DNA of 64,000 nucleotides from an uncultured SAR86 cluster bacterium. Lineage in GTDB: Bacteria > Pseudomonadota > Gammaproteobacteria > Magnimaribacterales > Magnimaribacteraceae. The stretch's first letter is position 1. Every line of letters begins with the position of its first letter. The stretch spans positions 1-64,000 of the forward strand of contig CACGNN010000005.1 in NCBI GenBank assembly GCA_902574355.1. Reading direction: 5' to 3'. A program made the position numbers and the translations under genes. Shown piece by piece: positions 1 through 12,467 of this stretch. Below the pieces are notes generated by a model, which saw only the letters and a list, made by a program, of their open reading frames with translations, was not told the DNA's origin and ran no database searches.

Positions 1-2808
1 GTTTGTAAGGCATATAACGCAGACTTTGATGGAGACCAGATGGCTGTTCATGTTCCTTTAACATTGGAGGCACAACTAGAATGTAGAGCTTTGATGATGG
101 CTACAAACAATATACTCTCACCGTCAAATGGAAAGCCCATTATCGATCCTTCACAAGATGTAGTTCTAGGCCTTTATTATATGTCTAGAGAAAAGATCAA
201 TGATCTAGGTGAGGGAAGGATCATGTCTTCACCAGATGAGGTAAATAGAGCTTATTATTCTGGAACCGTGGGTCTTCAGGCTAAGATAAAGGTTAGATTA
301 AAACCTAATAAACTAGATGATGAACCTTCTCAGATAGTAGAAACAACTACTGGAAGAACTCTTCTCTATGAACTTCTACCTGAAGGAATGTCCTTTGATC
401 TTGTAAACAAAACATTGGATAGCAAACAGATCTCTTCACTAATCGATTTTGTATATAGAAAAGCTGGTTTAAAAAGTACAGTTATTTTCGCCGATAGACT
501 CATGTATATGGGCTATGAATTTTCAACTAAATCAGGTTCTTCTATTGGAATAGATGATTTCGTTATTCCTGACGACAAACAAAAAATAGTTAGTGAAGCC
601 GAACAGGAAGTTAAGGATATTGAGTCACAGTTTGCTTCGGGACTTGTCACAAAAGGCGAAAAATATAATAAAGCAATTGATATATGGACAAGAGCAAATG
701 AAATGATTGCTAAGTCTATGATGGACAATATTTCTCAAGAGGAAGTTCAAGATTCAGAGGGTCAGAAAATTCTTTCTGATTCATTTAACTCAGTCTTTAT
801 GTATGCAGATTCTGGATCTAGAGGATCACCAGCACAAATAAGACAATTAGCTGGCATGAGAGGTTTACTTGCTAAACCTGATGGATCGATAATTGAGACT
901 CCTGTCACCTCTAACTTCAGAGAAGGCCTGACTGCTCAGGAATATTTTATTTCAACCCATGGTGCTAGAAAAGGTCTTGCAGATACGGCTCTCAAAACAG
1001 CTAACTCTGGATATTTAACTAGACGCTTAGTCGATGTTGCTCAAGATATGGTTGTGAGTGAAGAAGACTGTGGAACTGAGAATGGTATATTAATGAGGCC
1101 TATAATCGACGGAGGTCAAGTTCTTGTTCCTCTTGGGGACAGAGTACTAGGAAGAACTGTTGCTATAGATGTTATGTCACAAGATGGTAATGAAGTTCTT
1201 CTAGAGAAAGGAACTTTAATTGATGAAGATATCGTTGATAGTTTAGATGAAAAAAATATCTATGAAATTAAGGTAAGATCTGCAATTCACTGTGAAACAA
1301 TTCATGGTATATGTGCAAAATGTTACGGCCGAGATCTCGGAAGAGGTCATAAAGTAGATATAGGCGAGTCAGTTGGAATTGTTGCAGCGCAATCAATTGG
1401 AGAGCCAGGTACTCAGCTAACTATGAGAACATTTCATATTGGAGGAGCAGCCTCAGGAACTTCAGCTGAAGACAATGTTGAAACTAATTTTCCTGGAAAA
1501 GTTGTGTACAGTACTAGAACTGTTAAGAAGAAGGATGGAACTTTCATTACTCTAGCTCAGTCTTCCCAAATAAATGTTATTGATGACAGAGGAATGGTAG
1601 TGGAAAGTCATAAAGTTCCCTACGGTACAGTTCTAAATTATTCTTCTGACAGTAAAGTCGAGGCCGGGGATGTATTAGCAAAATGGGATCCGCTTACAAG
1701 ACCTGTTGTAGCAGAAGTCGCTGGTAAGGCAAAATTTGTTGACATCGAAGATGGTATAACTGCTAGAGTTAAACAAGATGATGTAACTGGATTAAGTAAT
1801 ATTGAAATCATAGATGTTACGGAAAGACCTAAAGGAGAAGCCCAGGATAAACGTCCAGCTATCCATATAGTTGATGGTAGAGGTAAAGAAAAGACTCTCC
1901 CCGATTCTGAAGCTCCTGCTGTTTATACTTTACCTGGAAATGCATTTTTACAACTTACAGATGGTCAAGACATTGAAGTTGGTGGAGTTATAGCAAGAAT
2001 ATCTCAGGCATCCACTAAAACAAAAGATATCACAGGTGGTCTTCCTAGAGTTGCAGATCTGTTTGAAGCTAGAAAGCCTAAAGAACAGGCAATTTTAGCT
2101 CAGGAGTCCGGAATTGTATCTTGGGGTAAACCAACCAAAGGTAAAGAAAGATTAATCATTACTGATGAAGATGGAAACGAAAATGCTACTCTTATACCTA
2201 AAACAAGGCATATAAATGTATTTGAAGGTGAAAGAGTTCAAAAAGGAGATATAGTTTCTGACGGAGCAATGAGCCCACATGATATTCTAGCCTTAAGAGG
2301 ACTTGAAGAGCTTACTGAATACATAGTAGACGGTATTCAAGAAGTTTACAGACTTCAGGGTGTCAGTATCAACGATAAACATATTGAAGTGATCTTAAAT
2401 CAAATGCTTAGAAAAGTTGTGATAACTGATCCTGGCGATTCTGAATTAATCCTCGGAGAGCAAGCAGAATTTTCTAAAGTAAGCGAAATTAACTTATCGT
2501 TGCGAGAAGCAAAAAAAGCTGAAATAAAATTTGATAGAATCCTTCTTGGAATTACAAAAGCTTCACTTGCTACTGAATCATTTATTTCTGCTGCATCTTT
2601 CCAAGAGACCACAAGAGTACTTACAGAAGCAGCCACTACAGGAAGAGTAGATCATTTAAGAGGCTTAAAAGAGAATGTTGTTGTAGGCAGGTTAATTCCT
2701 GCTGGTTCTGGTCTAGCAAAGCTGAACTCTGAAGTTGAAAATGTTGAAGAGGAATTCGAGATAGATCTTGAAAAGGCACTAAGCGATGCGCTTAATGAAG
2801 CTGAGTAA
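1..2808 (+). CDS. rpoC: DNA-directed RNA polymerase subunit beta' (5' truncated by window edge)
   Basis: Reading frame is open from base 1 ([17 protein letters not shown], the catalytic NADFDGD motif) and continues into the 40..2808 ORF; followed by rpsL as in other proteobacteria. Confidence 0.98.
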   Translation, partial: VCKAYNADFDGDQMAVHVPLTLEAQLECRALMMATNNILSPSNGKPIIDPSQDVVLGLYYMSREKINDLGEGRIMSSPDEVNRAYYSGTVGLQAKIKVRLKPNKLDDEPSQIVETTTGRTLLYELLPEGMSFDLVNKTLDSKQISSLIDFVYRKAGLKSTVIFADRLMYMGYEFSTKSGSSIGIDDFVIPDDKQKIVSEAEQEVKDIESQFASGLVTKGEKYNKAIDIWTRANEMIAKSMMDNISQEEVQDSEGQKILSDSFNSVFMYADSGSRGSPAQIRQLAGMRGLLAKPDGSIIETPVTSNFREGLTAQEYFISTHGARKGLADTALKTANSGYLTRRLVDVAQDMVVSEEDCGTENGILMRPIIDGGQVLVPLGDRVLGRTVAIDVMSQDGNEVLLEKGTLIDEDIVDSLDEKNIYEIKVRSAIHCETIHGICAKCYGRDLGRGHKVDIGESVGIVAAQSIGEPGTQLTMRTFHIGGAASGTSAEDNVETNFPGKVVYSTRTVKKKDGTFITLAQSSQINVIDDRGMVVESHKVPYGTVLNYSSDSKVEAGDVLAKWDPLTRPVVAEVAGKAKFVDIEDGITARVKQDDVTGLSNIEIIDVTERPKGEAQDKRPAIHIVDGRGKEKTLPDSEAPAVYTLPGNAFLQLTDGQDIEVGGVIARISQASTKTKDITGGLPRVADLFEARKPKEQAILAQESGIVSWGKPTKGKERLIITDEDGNENATLIPKTRHINVFEGERVQKGDIVSDGAMSPHDILALRGLEELTEYIVDGIQEVYRLQGVSINDKHIEVILNQMLRKVVITDPGDSELILGEQAEFSKVSEINLSLREAKKAEIKFDRILLGITKASLATESFISAASFQETTRVLTEAATTGRVDHLRGLKENVVVGRLIPAGSGLAKLNSEVENVEEEFEIDLEKALSDALNEAE

Positions 2809-2812
2809 TACG

Positions 2813-2841
2813 TTGACGTGGAACATGCCTCTCTTTACAAT
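2813..2841 (+). promoter_or_regulatory. sigma-70-type promoter for rpsL/str operon
   Basis: TTGACG (2813-2818), 17-nt spacer, TACAAT (2836-2841), in the only gap between rpoC and rpsL. Confidence 0.7.
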
Positions 2842-2864
2842 TCGCGACCTTTAGAAAAATAATT

Positions 2865-3236
2865 ATGGCAACAGTTAATCAATTAGTAAGAAAACCCCGT
2901 AAGAGAAAAGTCTCTAAAACAGACGTGCCTGCATTGAAGGGCTCTCCTCAGAGGAGAGGTGTCTGCACTAGGGTTTACACAACAACCCCGAAAAAACCTA
3001 ATTCTGCTTTGAGAAAAGTTTGCAAAGTAAGATTAACGTCAGGATTTGAAGTCATCTCTTACATAGGCGGCGAAGGACATAACCTTCAAGAACACTCTGT
3101 TGTGCTGATTAGAGGAGGGAGAGTTAAAGACCTTCCAGGAGTTCGATACCACACAGTTAGAGGGACTTTAGATACTGCTGGTGTAGATGATAGAAAACAA
3201 CGCCGTTCTAAGTATGGCGCAAAGAAGCCTAAGTAG
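2865..3236 (+). CDS. rpsL: 30S ribosomal protein S12
   Basis: [15 protein letters not shown]...[21 protein letters not shown]; canonical S12. Confidence 0.99.
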   Translation: MATVNQLVRKPRKRKVSKTDVPALKGSPQRRGVCTRVYTTTPKKPNSALRKVCKVRLTSGFEVISYIGGEGHNLQEHSVVLIRGGRVKDLPGVRYHTVRGTLDTAGVDDRKQRRSKYGAKKPK

Positions 3237-3238
3237 AT

Positions 3239-3709
3239 ATGTCTAGAAGAAAAGCAGCACCAAAAAGAAAAATTCTACCTGATCCTAAGTTTGGTAATCT
3301 GAAAGTTGCCAAGTTTATGAATCAAATTATGACGGACGGAAAAAAGTCTGTTGCAGAAAAAATTATCTACGGAGCATTTGACGAGATATCGAAGAAATCA
3401 GATAAAGAGCCTGTAGAGGTTTTTGAGAAAGCTTTAGAGGAAGTTGGTCCTATGGTCGAAGTAAAAGCTAGAAGAGTCGGCGGTGCCACTTACCAAATAC
3501 CTATGGAAGTTCGACCTGCAAGAAGAAGCGCATTAGCTATGCGTTGGATAGCAACATATGCCAGATCTAGATCAGAAAAGAATATGACGCTTAGGTTAGC
3601 CAATGAGCTCTTAGATGCTTGCGAAGGTAGAGGTGAAGCAGTCAAGAAGAAAGAAGATACACATAGAATGGCAGAGGCAAATAGAGCTTTTTCCCATTTT
3701 AGATTTTAA
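3239..3709 (+). CDS. rpsG: 30S ribosomal protein S7
   Basis: [20 protein letters not shown]...; operon position. Confidence 0.99.
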   Translation: MSRRKAAPKRKILPDPKFGNLKVAKFMNQIMTDGKKSVAEKIIYGAFDEISKKSDKEPVEVFEKALEEVGPMVEVKARRVGGATYQIPMEVRPARRSALAMRWIATYARSRSEKNMTLRLANELLDACEGRGEAVKKKEDTHRMAEANRAFSHFRF

Positions 3710-3730
3710 TAATTACTTTTTAAAAAAATT

Positions 3731-5839
3731 ATGGCCAGAACTACTCCGCTAGAACTGTATAGAAATATTGGTATTTGCGCGCACGTTGATGCAGGTAAAA
3801 CTACTACAACAGAAAGAGTTCTCTTTTATACAGGCATATCTCACAAAATAGGTGAAGTTCATGATGGCGCTGCTGTTATGGATTGGATGGAACAAGAACA
3901 AGAGAGAGGTATTACTATTACGTCTGCTGCAACGACTTGTTTTTGGGAAGGCACAGCTAAACAGTTTAAGCAGCATAGATTTAACATAATCGACACACCT
4001 GGTCACGTTGATTTTACTATTGAAGTTGAACGTTCTCTCAGAGTTTTAGATGGTGCAGTAGTAGTTTTTTGCGGTAGCTCAGGGGTTGAGCCTCAATCTG
4101 AAACTGTTTGGAGACAGGCTAATAGATATGAGGTTCCAAGAATCGCATTTATCAATAAGATGGATAGAGCTGGAGCAGATTTCTTAAAAGTTATTGATCA
4201 AATGCAAACTAGATTAGGAGCTAACGCAGTTCCCATACAACTAGCTATAGGTGCTGAAGATGATTTTAAGGGTGTTGTCGATCTAATTAAAATGAAGGCC
4301 ATTTACTGGAATGGTGATGATATGGGCACTACGTTCACGGAGGAAGACATACCGGATGAACTCAAATCTCTAGCTGAAGAATGGCGTGAAAAGATGGTTG
4401 AGTCAGCTGCTGAAGCTAACGAAGAGCTAATGGACAAGTATCTTGAGGAAGGTGATTTATCGCCGGAAAATATAAAAACTGGTCTCAGAATCAGAACCTT
4501 AGAAAATGAAATCGTACCTTGTCTATGCGGTTCAGCCTTTAAAAATAAGGGAGTTCAAACAATGCTTGATGCAGTCGTAGATTTTCTCCCAGCCCCAAAT
4601 GAAGTAAAAGCTGTTACAGGTGTTTTAGATAATGAAGAAGAAGGCAGTAGAGATTCTGATGACGAAGCTCCTTTTGCTGGCATAGCTTTCAAAATTGCTA
4701 CTGATCCTTTTGTTGGTTCCCTTACTTTTGTAAGGGTCTACTCAGGTGTTCTAAATACTGGAGATTCAGTATATCTTCCAATTAAGGGTAAGAAAGAGAG
4801 AATTGGTCGAATGCTTCAAATGCATTCAAACAAAAGAGATGAAATCTCTGAAGCAAGAGCTGGAGATATCTGTGCAGTAATAGGCTTAAAAGAAGCAATT
4901 ACGGGTGAAACTTTATGTGATGAAAAGAACAAAATCACGCTTGAATCTATGAATTTTCCAGAACCTGTTATTTCTGTAGCAGTTGAACCCAAAACTAAAG
5001 AGGATCAAGAAAAAATGGGCGTTGCCTTAGGTAGATTAGCTCAAGAAGATCCATCTTTCAGACTAAGAACCGATGAAGAATCTGGACAAACAATTATGTC
5101 GGGAATGGGAGAACTTCACCTAGATGTTTTAGTGGATAGAATGAGAAGAGAATTTGGGGTAGAGGCAAATGTTGGAAAGCCTCAAGTGGCTTATAGAGAA
5201 TCTATAAGGAAGTATGTAGAAGAAGAAGCTAAATTTGTCCGTCAATCAGGCGGAAGAGGGCAATATGGTCACGTATACATCAAGATGGAGCCCTTAGAAG
5301 AACAAGATGATGATAAAGATGAAAACTATCAATTCGTAAATGAGATAGTTGGAGGAGCTATACCTCGGGAGTTCATAGGAGCAGTTGATAAAGGCTGTCG
5401 TGAACAAATGGAAGCAGGTGTTATTGCCGGGTATCCTCTTGTGAAGGTAAAAGTCACACTATATGACGGTTCTTATCATGATGTTGATTCTAGTGAAGTT
5501 GCTTTTAAAGTAGCAGGTTCAATGGCCTTCAAAGGCGGTGCACAAAAAGCAGATCCTGTATTGCTTGAACCTATTATGAGTATTGAAATAGTCACTCCCG
5601 AAGAATATATGGGAGATGTAGTCGGCGACTTAAGTAGAAGAAGAGGAGTAGTTCACGGAATGGAGGAAGGGCCCTCTGGAAAGATAGTTTCAGGGGAAGT
5701 TCCCCTTGCTGAAATGTTTGGATATGCAACAGATATAAGGTCTGCATCTCAAGGTAGAGCAACCTTTACAATGGAACCTTTGAAGTATTCAGAAGTTCCT
5801 TCAAATGTTGCTGAAGCGATAATAAATAAAAACGATTAG
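3731..5839 (+). CDS. fusA: Elongation factor G
   Basis: [35 protein letters not shown]; 702 aa. Confidence 0.99.
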   Translation: MARTTPLELYRNIGICAHVDAGKTTTTERVLFYTGISHKIGEVHDGAAVMDWMEQEQERGITITSAATTCFWEGTAKQFKQHRFNIIDTPGHVDFTIEVERSLRVLDGAVVVFCGSSGVEPQSETVWRQANRYEVPRIAFINKMDRAGADFLKVIDQMQTRLGANAVPIQLAIGAEDDFKGVVDLIKMKAIYWNGDDMGTTFTEEDIPDELKSLAEEWREKMVESAAEANEELMDKYLEEGDLSPENIKTGLRIRTLENEIVPCLCGSAFKNKGVQTMLDAVVDFLPAPNEVKAVTGVLDNEEEGSRDSDDEAPFAGIAFKIATDPFVGSLTFVRVYSGVLNTGDSVYLPIKGKKERIGRMLQMHSNKRDEISEARAGDICAVIGLKEAITGETLCDEKNKITLESMNFPEPVISVAVEPKTKEDQEKMGVALGRLAQEDPSFRLRTDEESGQTIMSGMGELHLDVLVDRMRREFGVEANVGKPQVAYRESIRKYVEEEAKFVRQSGGRGQYGHVYIKMEPLEEQDDDKDENYQFVNEIVGGAIPREFIGAVDKGCREQMEAGVIAGYPLVKVKVTLYDGSYHDVDSSEVAFKVAGSMAFKGGAQKADPVLLEPIMSIEIVTPEEYMGDVVGDLSRRRGVVHGMEEGPSGKIVSGEVPLAEMFGYATDIRSASQGRATFTMEPLKYSEVPSNVAEAIINKND

Positions 5840-5860
5840 TATTTCTTGTTATAAAGTTAG

Positions 5861-5887
5861 TAAAACCCCTTTTAATATAGGTTTTTT
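5861..5887 (+). terminator. Candidate intrinsic terminator after fusA
   Basis: Perfect 7-bp inverted repeat AAAACCC (5861-5867) / GGGTTTT (5879-5885), T-run to 5887, about 20 nt past the fusA stop. Confidence 0.5.
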
Positions 5888-5899
5888 CTACTTTTTTAG

Positions 5900-5928
5900 T
5901 TGACACAAAGGGGTCACAAAACTAGAAT
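5900..5928 (+). promoter_or_regulatory. sigma-70-type promoter for S10 operon
   Basis: TTGACA (5900-5905), 17-nt spacer, TAGAAT (5923-5928). Confidence 0.75.
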
Positions 5929-5950
5929 CACCGCTCGTTTAGTTGGAGGG

Positions 5951-6045
5951 GCCTTACACTCGGAATGTTCTGGGGTTAAGGCGAATTAATTTAATAAATC
6001 AACCTACACTGTAGGGGGGTTTTTTTACGCTCTGTATTTTAGAGC
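5951..6045 (+). promoter_or_regulatory. Structured S10-operon 5' leader with attenuator-like hairpin
   Basis: Hairpin GCCTTA-c-ACTC / GGGT-TAAGGC (5951-5982); terminator-like CCTAC-act-GTAGG followed by GGGG and T7 (6003-6026); hairpin GCTCT/AGAGC (6029-6045); directly upstream of rpsJ. Confidence 0.55.
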
Positions 6046-6059
6046 TTGAAAGGAAAAAC

Positions 6060-6380
6060 ATGCAAAATCAAAGCATTAGAATTAGGCTAAAAGCTTTTGA
6101 CCATAAGCTTATTGACCGTTCTGCTAAAGAGATAGTGGAAACGGTTAAACGTACTGGAGCAAAGGTCAAAGGCCCTATACCAATGCCAGTAAAGAAACAT
6201 AAGACTACCATCCTAATATCTCCTCACAAAGACAAAGACGCCAGAGACCAGTACGAAATCAGAACTCACAAAAGAACGCTAGATATCCTAGAACCCTCAG
6301 AAAAAACACTTGATGCTTTAACAAAATTAGAACTATCTGCTGGAGTGGTTGTGCAAATTAGTTTAGACGAGAACAAATAA
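6060..6380 (+). CDS. rpsJ: 30S ribosomal protein S10
   Basis: [43 protein letters not shown]. Confidence 0.99.
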   Translation: MQNQSIRIRLKAFDHKLIDRSAKEIVETVKRTGAKVKGPIPMPVKKHKTTILISPHKDKDARDQYEIRTHKRTLDILEPSEKTLDALTKLELSAGVVVQISLDENK

Positions 6381-6381
6381 A

Positions 6382-7017
6382 ATGAGCATAGGATTGATAG
6401 GAAAAAAACAAGGCATGACGAGGCTTTTCACACCTGAAGGTGACGCTTTTGCAGTTAGTGTTGTAAGTGTCAATCCAAATATTATTACTCAAATAAAGTC
6501 TGAAGAAGTTGATGGTTATTCTTCCGTGCAAGTGACAACAGGTCAAAAGAAAGACAAACATCTCTCTAAACCTCTATCGGGTCATTACAAAAAAGGGTCA
6601 GTAAATCCTGGAGATGGACTCTGGGAATTTAGAGTAAATGTTGAAGATCTCGAGGACTTAAAAATTGGAAGTCAGTTGAACATTGATATGTTTGAAGAAG
6701 GCCAAAAGATAGATGTTCAGGGCAAGTCTAAAGGAAAAGGTTTTGCTGGAACTGTTAAAAGATGGAATTTCAAAATGCAAGATGCTACTCACGGAAATTC
6801 AATTTCCCATAGGGCACCTGGTTCAATAGGACAGTGCCAAACTCCAGGTAAAGTCTGGAAAGGAAAGAAAATGTCTGGCCACATGGGTGATGAGAAAAAG
6901 ACAATACAAAATCTCAAAATTGCTTCTGTCGATATGGAGAACAACTTATTACTTATCAAAGGAGCTATACCAGGTCCCACAGGTTCTAATGTAATCCTTA
7001 AACCTGCAGTAAAATAA
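6382..7017 (+). CDS. rplC: 50S ribosomal protein L3
   Basis: [16 protein letters not shown]...; order. Confidence 0.99.
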   Translation: MSIGLIGKKQGMTRLFTPEGDAFAVSVVSVNPNIITQIKSEEVDGYSSVQVTTGQKKDKHLSKPLSGHYKKGSVNPGDGLWEFRVNVEDLEDLKIGSQLNIDMFEEGQKIDVQGKSKGKGFAGTVKRWNFKMQDATHGNSISHRAPGSIGQCQTPGKVWKGKKMSGHMGDEKKTIQNLKIASVDMENNLLLIKGAIPGPTGSNVILKPAVK

Positions 7018-7018
7018 T

Positions 7019-7642
7019 ATGGAACTAGAAGTACTAAATCAGAATGGTTCCGGAGACTCGAAAGTTTCTCTGGCTGATAGTGTATTCAATCAAGAATTTA
7101 ATCAAGATCTGGTTCATCAGCTAGTCAATACTTATATCCATAATAGTCACCAGAGAACTAAAGGACAAAAGAATAGATCGGCTGTTAGAGGAGGAGGTAA
7201 AAAGCCTTGGAAGCAAAAAGGTACTGGAAGGGCAAGAGCTGGAACGATAAGGTCTCCAATTTGGAGAGGTGGCGGTATGACATTTGCCCACACCTACAGT
7301 GATATCAAACCTAAAAAGATCAACAAAAAGATGTATAGATCTGCTATGAGATCAATTTGGTCTAAGCTAGCTGAAGAGAATAGGCTTGTAGCGGTTAATG
7401 ATCTAAAAATAGATGAGCCAGTTAAATCTTCTCAAGTAAAAACTATACTTTCAGATTTAGGTCTCAATACGGCTCTAATTGTTCTATCCAGTAGTAATGA
7501 TAATTTGAATAAAGCTACAAAAAATCTGACTCAATGCAAAGTTCAAACTATCAGTTCAATAGATCCATCAGCTCTGATTCAAGCTGAAAAGGTGGTTGTA
7601 ACATCAGCAACATTAGAAAAATTAACAGAGGTGCTTTCATAA
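7019..7642 (+). CDS. rplD: 50S ribosomal protein L4
   Basis: L4 motif GGGKKPWKQKGTGRARAGTIRSPIWRGGG. Confidence 0.99.
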   Translation: MELEVLNQNGSGDSKVSLADSVFNQEFNQDLVHQLVNTYIHNSHQRTKGQKNRSAVRGGGKKPWKQKGTGRARAGTIRSPIWRGGGMTFAHTYSDIKPKKINKKMYRSAMRSIWSKLAEENRLVAVNDLKIDEPVKSSQVKTILSDLGLNTALIVLSSSNDNLNKATKNLTQCKVQTISSIDPSALIQAEKVVVTSATLEKLTEVLS

Positions 7643-7932
7643 TGGAAACTGAACTTTATTCAGTCATTAAGTCACCTTACTTAACAGAAAAGGTATCTTC
7701 TCTAATGGGTGAGTCAAATCAATATGCTTTTAAAGTGGATATAAACGCTACCAAACTTCAAGTAAAAAAGGCTGTAGAAGGTTATTTTTCTGTCAATGTT
7801 GAAGATGTGAATATAATTAGAGTTAAAGGAAAAACCAAAAGGTCTAGATACAGAATCAGGAAGAAATCCGACTGGAAAAAAGCTTACGTCAGATTAGCTG
7901 ACGGTCAATCTATAGAGGTTACTTCAGAATAA
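7642..7932 (+). CDS. rplW: 50S ribosomal protein L23
   Basis: [15 protein letters not shown]...; 1-nt overlap with rplD. Confidence 0.98.
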   Translation: METELYSVIKSPYLTEKVSSLMGESNQYAFKVDINATKLQVKKAVEGYFSVNVEDVNIIRVKGKTKRSRYRIRKKSDWKKAYVRLADGQSIEVTSE

Positions 7933-8762
7933 TGGCTACTCAAATAAAAAAATCAAAACCTACTTCTGCTGGAAGGAGATTTAGATCTTGGGTTTCAAGA
8001 GATGAACTTCATAAAGGAGATCCTTATGCTCCTCTTTTAGAGGCAAAAAAACAGAAATCTGGCCGAAATAATCAAGGCCGAATAACCACAAGACATCGCG
8101 GGGGCGGGCATAAAAAACATTACAGAATTATTGATTTCAAAAGATTAAAAGACGGTATACCAGCCAAAGTTGAAACAGTTGAATACGATCCTAATAGATC
8201 TGCAAATATTGCATTATTATTGTACGCAGATGGAGAAAGAACTTACATAATCTCTCCTGAAGGACTAAATGTCGGTGATACGCTCCTATCCGGTAAAGAT
8301 TCTCCAATTTCACCAGGAAATTGCATGTCACTTAAAGATATGCCTCTTGGAACTGTTGTTCATGCTATTGAATTATTCCCAGGAAAAGGGGCGCAGATGG
8401 CAAGAAGTGCAGGCACATCTGCACAAATATTAGCAATAGAAGGTAGATATGTAACTTTAAGGCTTAGAAGCGGAGAAGTAAGAAGAGTTTTATCTGAATG
8501 TAGAGCCACTATAGGTAGCGTATCTAATTCTGAACACTCCCTTCGTTCCATAGGTAAAGCCGGCGCAAAAAGGTGGTTAGGAATTCGTCCTACAGTCAGG
8601 GGTGTTGCTATGAACCCCGTTGATCACCCACATGGTGGTGGAGAAGGTAAAACTTCGGGCGGAAGACATCCAGTTACTCCATGGGGTGTTCCCACAAAAG
8701 GATACAAAACTCGTAAGAAAAATAAATCCAGCAATCGAATGATTGTAAGAAGAAGAAACTAG
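7932..8762 (+). CDS. rplB: 50S ribosomal protein L2
   Basis: [29 protein letters not shown]. Confidence 0.99.
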   Translation: MATQIKKSKPTSAGRRFRSWVSRDELHKGDPYAPLLEAKKQKSGRNNQGRITTRHRGGGHKKHYRIIDFKRLKDGIPAKVETVEYDPNRSANIALLLYADGERTYIISPEGLNVGDTLLSGKDSPISPGNCMSLKDMPLGTVVHAIELFPGKGAQMARSAGTSAQILAIEGRYVTLRLRSGEVRRVLSECRATIGSVSNSEHSLRSIGKAGAKRWLGIRPTVRGVAMNPVDHPHGGGEGKTSGGRHPVTPWGVPTKGYKTRKKNKSSNRMIVRRRN

Positions 8763-8766
8763 AATT

Positions 8767-9033
8767 ATGCCAAGATCGTTGAAGAAAGGACCATTTGTTG
8801 ATTTACATCTACTTAAAAAGGTAGATCACGCTGTGGCGACTAATGATAAAAAGCCCATTAAAACTTGGTCCCGTAGATCAATGATAACTCCTGACATGGT
8901 TGGCCTGAATATTGCTGTGCATAACGGCAGACAACATGTTCCTATTTTCATACAAGAGGATATGGTGGGCCATAAACTTGGTGAATTTGTTTTAACAAGA
9001 ACATTCAAAATGCACTCTGGAGATAGAAAGTAA
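8767..9033 (+). CDS. rpsS: 30S ribosomal protein S19
   Basis: [19 protein letters not shown]. Confidence 0.99.
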   Translation: MPRSLKKGPFVDLHLLKKVDHAVATNDKKPIKTWSRRSMITPDMVGLNIAVHNGRQHVPIFIQEDMVGHKLGEFVLTRTFKMHSGDRK

Positions 9034-9035
9034 TA

Positions 9036-9377
9036 ATGAGTCAAGTATCAGCAAAACTTAGAAGTGCGCGAGTCTCTAGCCAAAAAGCTAGACTGGTAGC
9101 TAATCAAATTAGAGGAAAACATATTGAAGAAGCTCTTGGTATTCTCTCGTTTGCTCCTCAAAAATCTGCTCATATTATTAAAAAAATTCTTGAATCAGCA
9201 ATCGCTAATGCCGAGCATAATCAAGGACTAGATATTGACTCATTATTTGTTTCAACTATTGCTGTAGATGAGAGCTTTACCATGAAAAGGGTAAGAGCCA
9301 GAGCAAGGGGACGCGCTGATCGATTTTTTAAAAGAAGCTGCAATATAGCGCTTACATTAGAGGAAAAAGGTAAATAA
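9036..9377 (+). CDS. rplV: 50S ribosomal protein L22
   Basis: L22 motif [28 protein letters not shown]. Confidence 0.98.
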   Translation: MSQVSAKLRSARVSSQKARLVANQIRGKHIEEALGILSFAPQKSAHIIKKILESAIANAEHNQGLDIDSLFVSTIAVDESFTMKRVRARARGRADRFFKRSCNIALTLEEKGK

Positions 9378-10027
9378 TGGGACAGAAGGTACATCCAATA
9401 GGTTTTAGGTTAGGAATAACTACTCAACATACTTCTAATTGGTATGCAGAGAAATCTCAATATACTGAAAACCTACTTAAAGATATTGAAGTGAGAGAGC
9501 ACTTAACTAAAAAACTTTCTCATGCTTCCGTGAGCAGAATAGATATAGAGAGAACAGCTGATAATGCAAGAGTTCTTATTCATACTGCAAGACCAGGCAT
9601 AGTGATAGGAAAAAAAGGCGAAGATATAGATAAAATGAGAGAAGATATAACCAACAGGATGGGTATACCTGTAACTCTCAGTATTCAAGAAATTAGAAAA
9701 CCAGATCTAGACGCTAAACTTTTGGCTGAGAGTGTCGCACAGCAACTTGAAAGACGAGTAATGTTTAGAAGGGCAATGAAAAGAGCAGTCCAAAATGCAA
9801 TGAGACAAGGTGCAGAGGGTGTCAAGATAAGAGTTGCGGGAAGACTTGGTGGCGCTGAAATAGCTAGGGCAGAGATTCAGAAAGAAGGAAGAGTGCCTCT
9901 TCATACATTAAGAGCTGACGTAGATTATGGTCTAGCAGAAGCAAATACTACATATGGTGTCATTGGTGTTAAAGCATGGGTTTTCAGAGGAGAGGTACTA
10001 GATACCTCTAATAAAGATTCTGACTAA
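9377..10027 (+). CDS. rpsC: 30S ribosomal protein S3
   Basis: [16 protein letters not shown]-domain [11 protein letters not shown]. Confidence 0.99.
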   Translation: MGQKVHPIGFRLGITTQHTSNWYAEKSQYTENLLKDIEVREHLTKKLSHASVSRIDIERTADNARVLIHTARPGIVIGKKGEDIDKMREDITNRMGIPVTLSIQEIRKPDLDAKLLAESVAQQLERRVMFRRAMKRAVQNAMRQGAEGVKIRVAGRLGGAEIARAEIQKEGRVPLHTLRADVDYGLAEANTTYGVIGVKAWVFRGEVLDTSNKDSD

Positions 10028-10039
10028 AAGGTAAAAATA

Positions 10040-10447
10040 ATGTTTCAACCTAAAAGAACAAAATATAGAAAACAGCAAAAAGGAAGAAATACTGGGAATG
10101 CTCAGAGAGGAGCTACTCTAAGTTTCGGCACCTTTGGTTTAAAAGCAACTCAAAGAGGACAATTAACCTCAAGACAAATAGAGGCTGCCAGGAGGGCAAT
10201 GACTCGTCATGTTAAAAGAGGTGCAAAAATTTGGATAAGAGTTTTTCCTGATAAACCAATAACTAAAAAACCTTTGGAAGTTAGACAAGGTAAAGGCAAA
10301 GGAAATGTTGAATACTGGGTATGTCCAATAAAACCAGGAAAAATTCTATATGAAATGGAAGGTGTAGATGAAGAGCTAGCTAAAGAAGCATTTGCCTTAG
10401 CTTCAGCAAAAATGCCAATTTCAACAACTTTTATCAGGAGAGTCTAA
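10040..10447 (+). CDS. rplP: 50S ribosomal protein L16
   Basis: [17 protein letters not shown]... Confidence 0.99.
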   Translation: MFQPKRTKYRKQQKGRNTGNAQRGATLSFGTFGLKATQRGQLTSRQIEAARRAMTRHVKRGAKIWIRVFPDKPITKKPLEVRQGKGKGNVEYWVCPIKPGKILYEMEGVDEELAKEAFALASAKMPISTTFIRRV

Positions 10448-10662
10448 TGGCAAAAGAGAGCTTATTAGATAGATTAAGAAGTAAATCAACTGATGTGCTT
10501 GATGAAGAAGGAAAGCTTAGAAAAGAATTGCTAGAACTTAAAATTAAACATGCATCAGGACAACTGAAAGAAACTCATAAAATTAGAGAGATAAGAAGAT
10601 CAATTGCACAACTTAAGACTCTAAATAAAGAACAAGAAGCACAAGAAAATAATGACGGATAA
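10447..10662 (+). CDS. rpmC: 50S ribosomal protein L29
   Basis: [35 protein letters not shown]; order. Confidence 0.95.
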   Translation: MAKESLLDRLRSKSTDVLDEEGKLRKELLELKIKHASGQLKETHKIREIRRSIAQLKTLNKEQEAQENNDG

Positions 10663-10912
10663 AAGAACAAGAACAGAAACAGGCAGAGTGATAAGTTCCT
10701 CTCGAGACAAGAGCATTACTGTTCTTGTTGAAAGAAAGGTTAAGCACCCTTTGTATAAAAAGATTATGCGTAGGTCCTCGAAGTTACAGGCACACGATCA
10801 AGATAACATCTGTAATGCTGGGGACCTTGTCACAATTCAAGAGTGTAGGCCTATATCCAAGACAAAATCTTGGAATTTATTGAAAGTAGAAGAGAAATCT
10901 CAAGAGATATAA
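10652..10912 (+). CDS. rpsQ: 30S ribosomal protein S17
   Basis: [39 protein letters not shown]; overlaps rpmC by 11 nt. Confidence 0.97.
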   Translation: MTDKRTRTETGRVISSSRDKSITVLVERKVKHPLYKKIMRRSSKLQAHDQDNICNAGDLVTIQECRPISKTKSWNLLKVEEKSQEI

Positions 10913-10919
10913 TTTAAAG

Positions 10920-11288
10920 ATGATACAAGAGCAAAGCTATTTAGAAGTCGCAGATAACAGTGGTGCCAGGAAGCTCATGTGCATAAGAGTCCTTGGTGGA
11001 TCAAAGAAGAAATTTGCTAAGGTTGGTGATGTAATAAAAGTTACCATTAAAGAAGCAATACCTACTGGTAGAGTAAAAAAAGGTGAAGTTGTTGATGCTG
11101 TAATTGTAAGAACAAAAAACAAACTTCGTAGGTCCGATGGATCTGCAATTAGATTTGATGATAACGCAGCGGTATTAATTAATGCTCAAAAACAACCAAT
11201 AGGAACTAGGGTTTTTGGACCTGTATCAAGAGAACTCCGTAGTGAAGAGTTCATGAGAATAGTTTCACTAGCTCCTGAGGTTTTATAG
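10920..11288 (+). CDS. rplN: 50S ribosomal protein L14
   Basis: [28 protein letters not shown]. Confidence 0.99.
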   Translation: MIQEQSYLEVADNSGARKLMCIRVLGGSKKKFAKVGDVIKVTIKEAIPTGRVKKGEVVDAVIVRTKNKLRRSDGSAIRFDDNAAVLINAQKQPIGTRVFGPVSRELRSEEFMRIVSLAPEVL

Positions 11289-11290
11289 TT

Positions 11291-11602
11291 ATGAATAAGA
11301 TAAAGACAGGCGATCAAGTTATTGTCATAGCAGGTAAGGACAAAGGCAAACAAGGCTCAGTGACCAAGATACTTACAAACGGAAGATGCTTTGTTTCTGG
11401 AGTTCAAATGGTCAAAAGACATACTAAGCCAAATCCCAATGCAGGTATTGCCGGTGGTGTTGTTGAAAAGGAGGCCTCAATAGACATGTCAAATATATCT
11501 ATTTTCAATCCATCAACAAAAAAAGCTGACAAGGTACTTATTCAATCTCAAGAAGATGGTTCAAGAAAAAGAGTCTATAAATCTTCAGGTAAGGAGATAT
11601 AA
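11291..11602 (+). CDS. rplX: 50S ribosomal protein L24
   Basis: [22 protein letters not shown] (KOW). Confidence 0.98.
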   Translation: MNKIKTGDQVIVIAGKDKGKQGSVTKILTNGRCFVSGVQMVKRHTKPNPNAGIAGGVVEKEASIDMSNISIFNPSTKKADKVLIQSQEDGSRKRVYKSSGKEI

Positions 11603-11604
11603 CT

Positions 11605-12144
11605 ATGATGCCATTAAAAGAACATTATAAAACAAATGTGGTTTCTGAACTCAAAGGTAAGTTGGGGCTTGAATCAATAATGGCTGTTCCAAAAGTTACA
11701 AAAGTAACTCTCAATATGGGTGTCGGGGAGGCTATGAATGACAAAAAACTTTTAGAACGGGCAGTTGAAGACATGACCCTAATCGCTGGTCAGAAACCAT
11801 TAGTAACGAAAGCTAGAAAATCAGTAGCTAATTTCAAAATTAGAGACGGGATGCCTATCGGTTGCAAGGTAACTTTAAGGGGTGACAGAATGTATGAATT
11901 TTTGGACAGACTTATAGGAATCGCAATTCCTAGAGAAAGAGACTTCAGAGGCCTAGAGACAAAATCTTTCGATGGAAGAGGAAATTATTCTATGGGAATC
12001 AAAGAACACATAATCTTCCCAGAGATAGATTATGACAAGGTAGACAAAATTAGAGGAATGGATATATGTATATCTACCTCAGCAATAGATGATGAGTCGG
12101 GTGAGGCTCTTCTAAGGGCAATGAAGTTCCCTTTTAAAAGTTAA
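11605..12144 (+). CDS. rplE: 50S ribosomal protein L5
   Basis: [11 protein letters not shown]...[30 protein letters not shown]. Confidence 0.99.
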   Translation: MMPLKEHYKTNVVSELKGKLGLESIMAVPKVTKVTLNMGVGEAMNDKKLLERAVEDMTLIAGQKPLVTKARKSVANFKIRDGMPIGCKVTLRGDRMYEFLDRLIGIAIPRERDFRGLETKSFDGRGNYSMGIKEHIIFPEIDYDKVDKIRGMDICISTSAIDDESGEALLRAMKFPFKS

Positions 12145-12154
12145 AGGATAAGTT

Positions 12155-12460
12155 ATGGCTAAAGCATCAATGAAAGCAAGAGAAGAAAGAAGAAGAAAAA
12201 CAGTTCTAAGGTATGCTGCAAAAAGAGCAGAGTTGAAAGAAATTATTCGTAGTCCAAAGTTCTCTCAAGAAGAGAAAGATGTAGCACAGATAAAACTACA
12301 AAAACTGCCTAGAGACGCGAGCCCTGTAAGAATGCAAAGAAGATGTGCTATTACAGGGAGACCACATGCTGTGTATAGAAAATTTGGCCTTGCACGTAAT
12401 AAATTAAGAGAACTGGCTATGAAAGGAGATATTCCAGGATTAGTTAAATCAAGTTGGTAA
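12155..12460 (+). CDS. rpsN: 30S ribosomal protein S14 (non-zinc type)
   Basis: [17 protein letters not shown]...[40 protein letters not shown]. Confidence 0.99.
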   Translation: MAKASMKAREERRRKTVLRYAAKRAELKEIIRSPKFSQEEKDVAQIKLQKLPRDASPVRMQRRCAITGRPHAVYRKFGLARNKLRELAMKGDIPGLVKSSW

Positions 12461-12467
12461 AAATAAT

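Noticed and set aside
513-728. Short antisense ORFs in the track (e.g. 513-728, 2400-2636, 3749-4006, 15316-15621, 23449-23703, 49315-49734)
   Set aside because: They lie opposite strongly conserved core genes, have unusual composition, and show no independent coding evidence.
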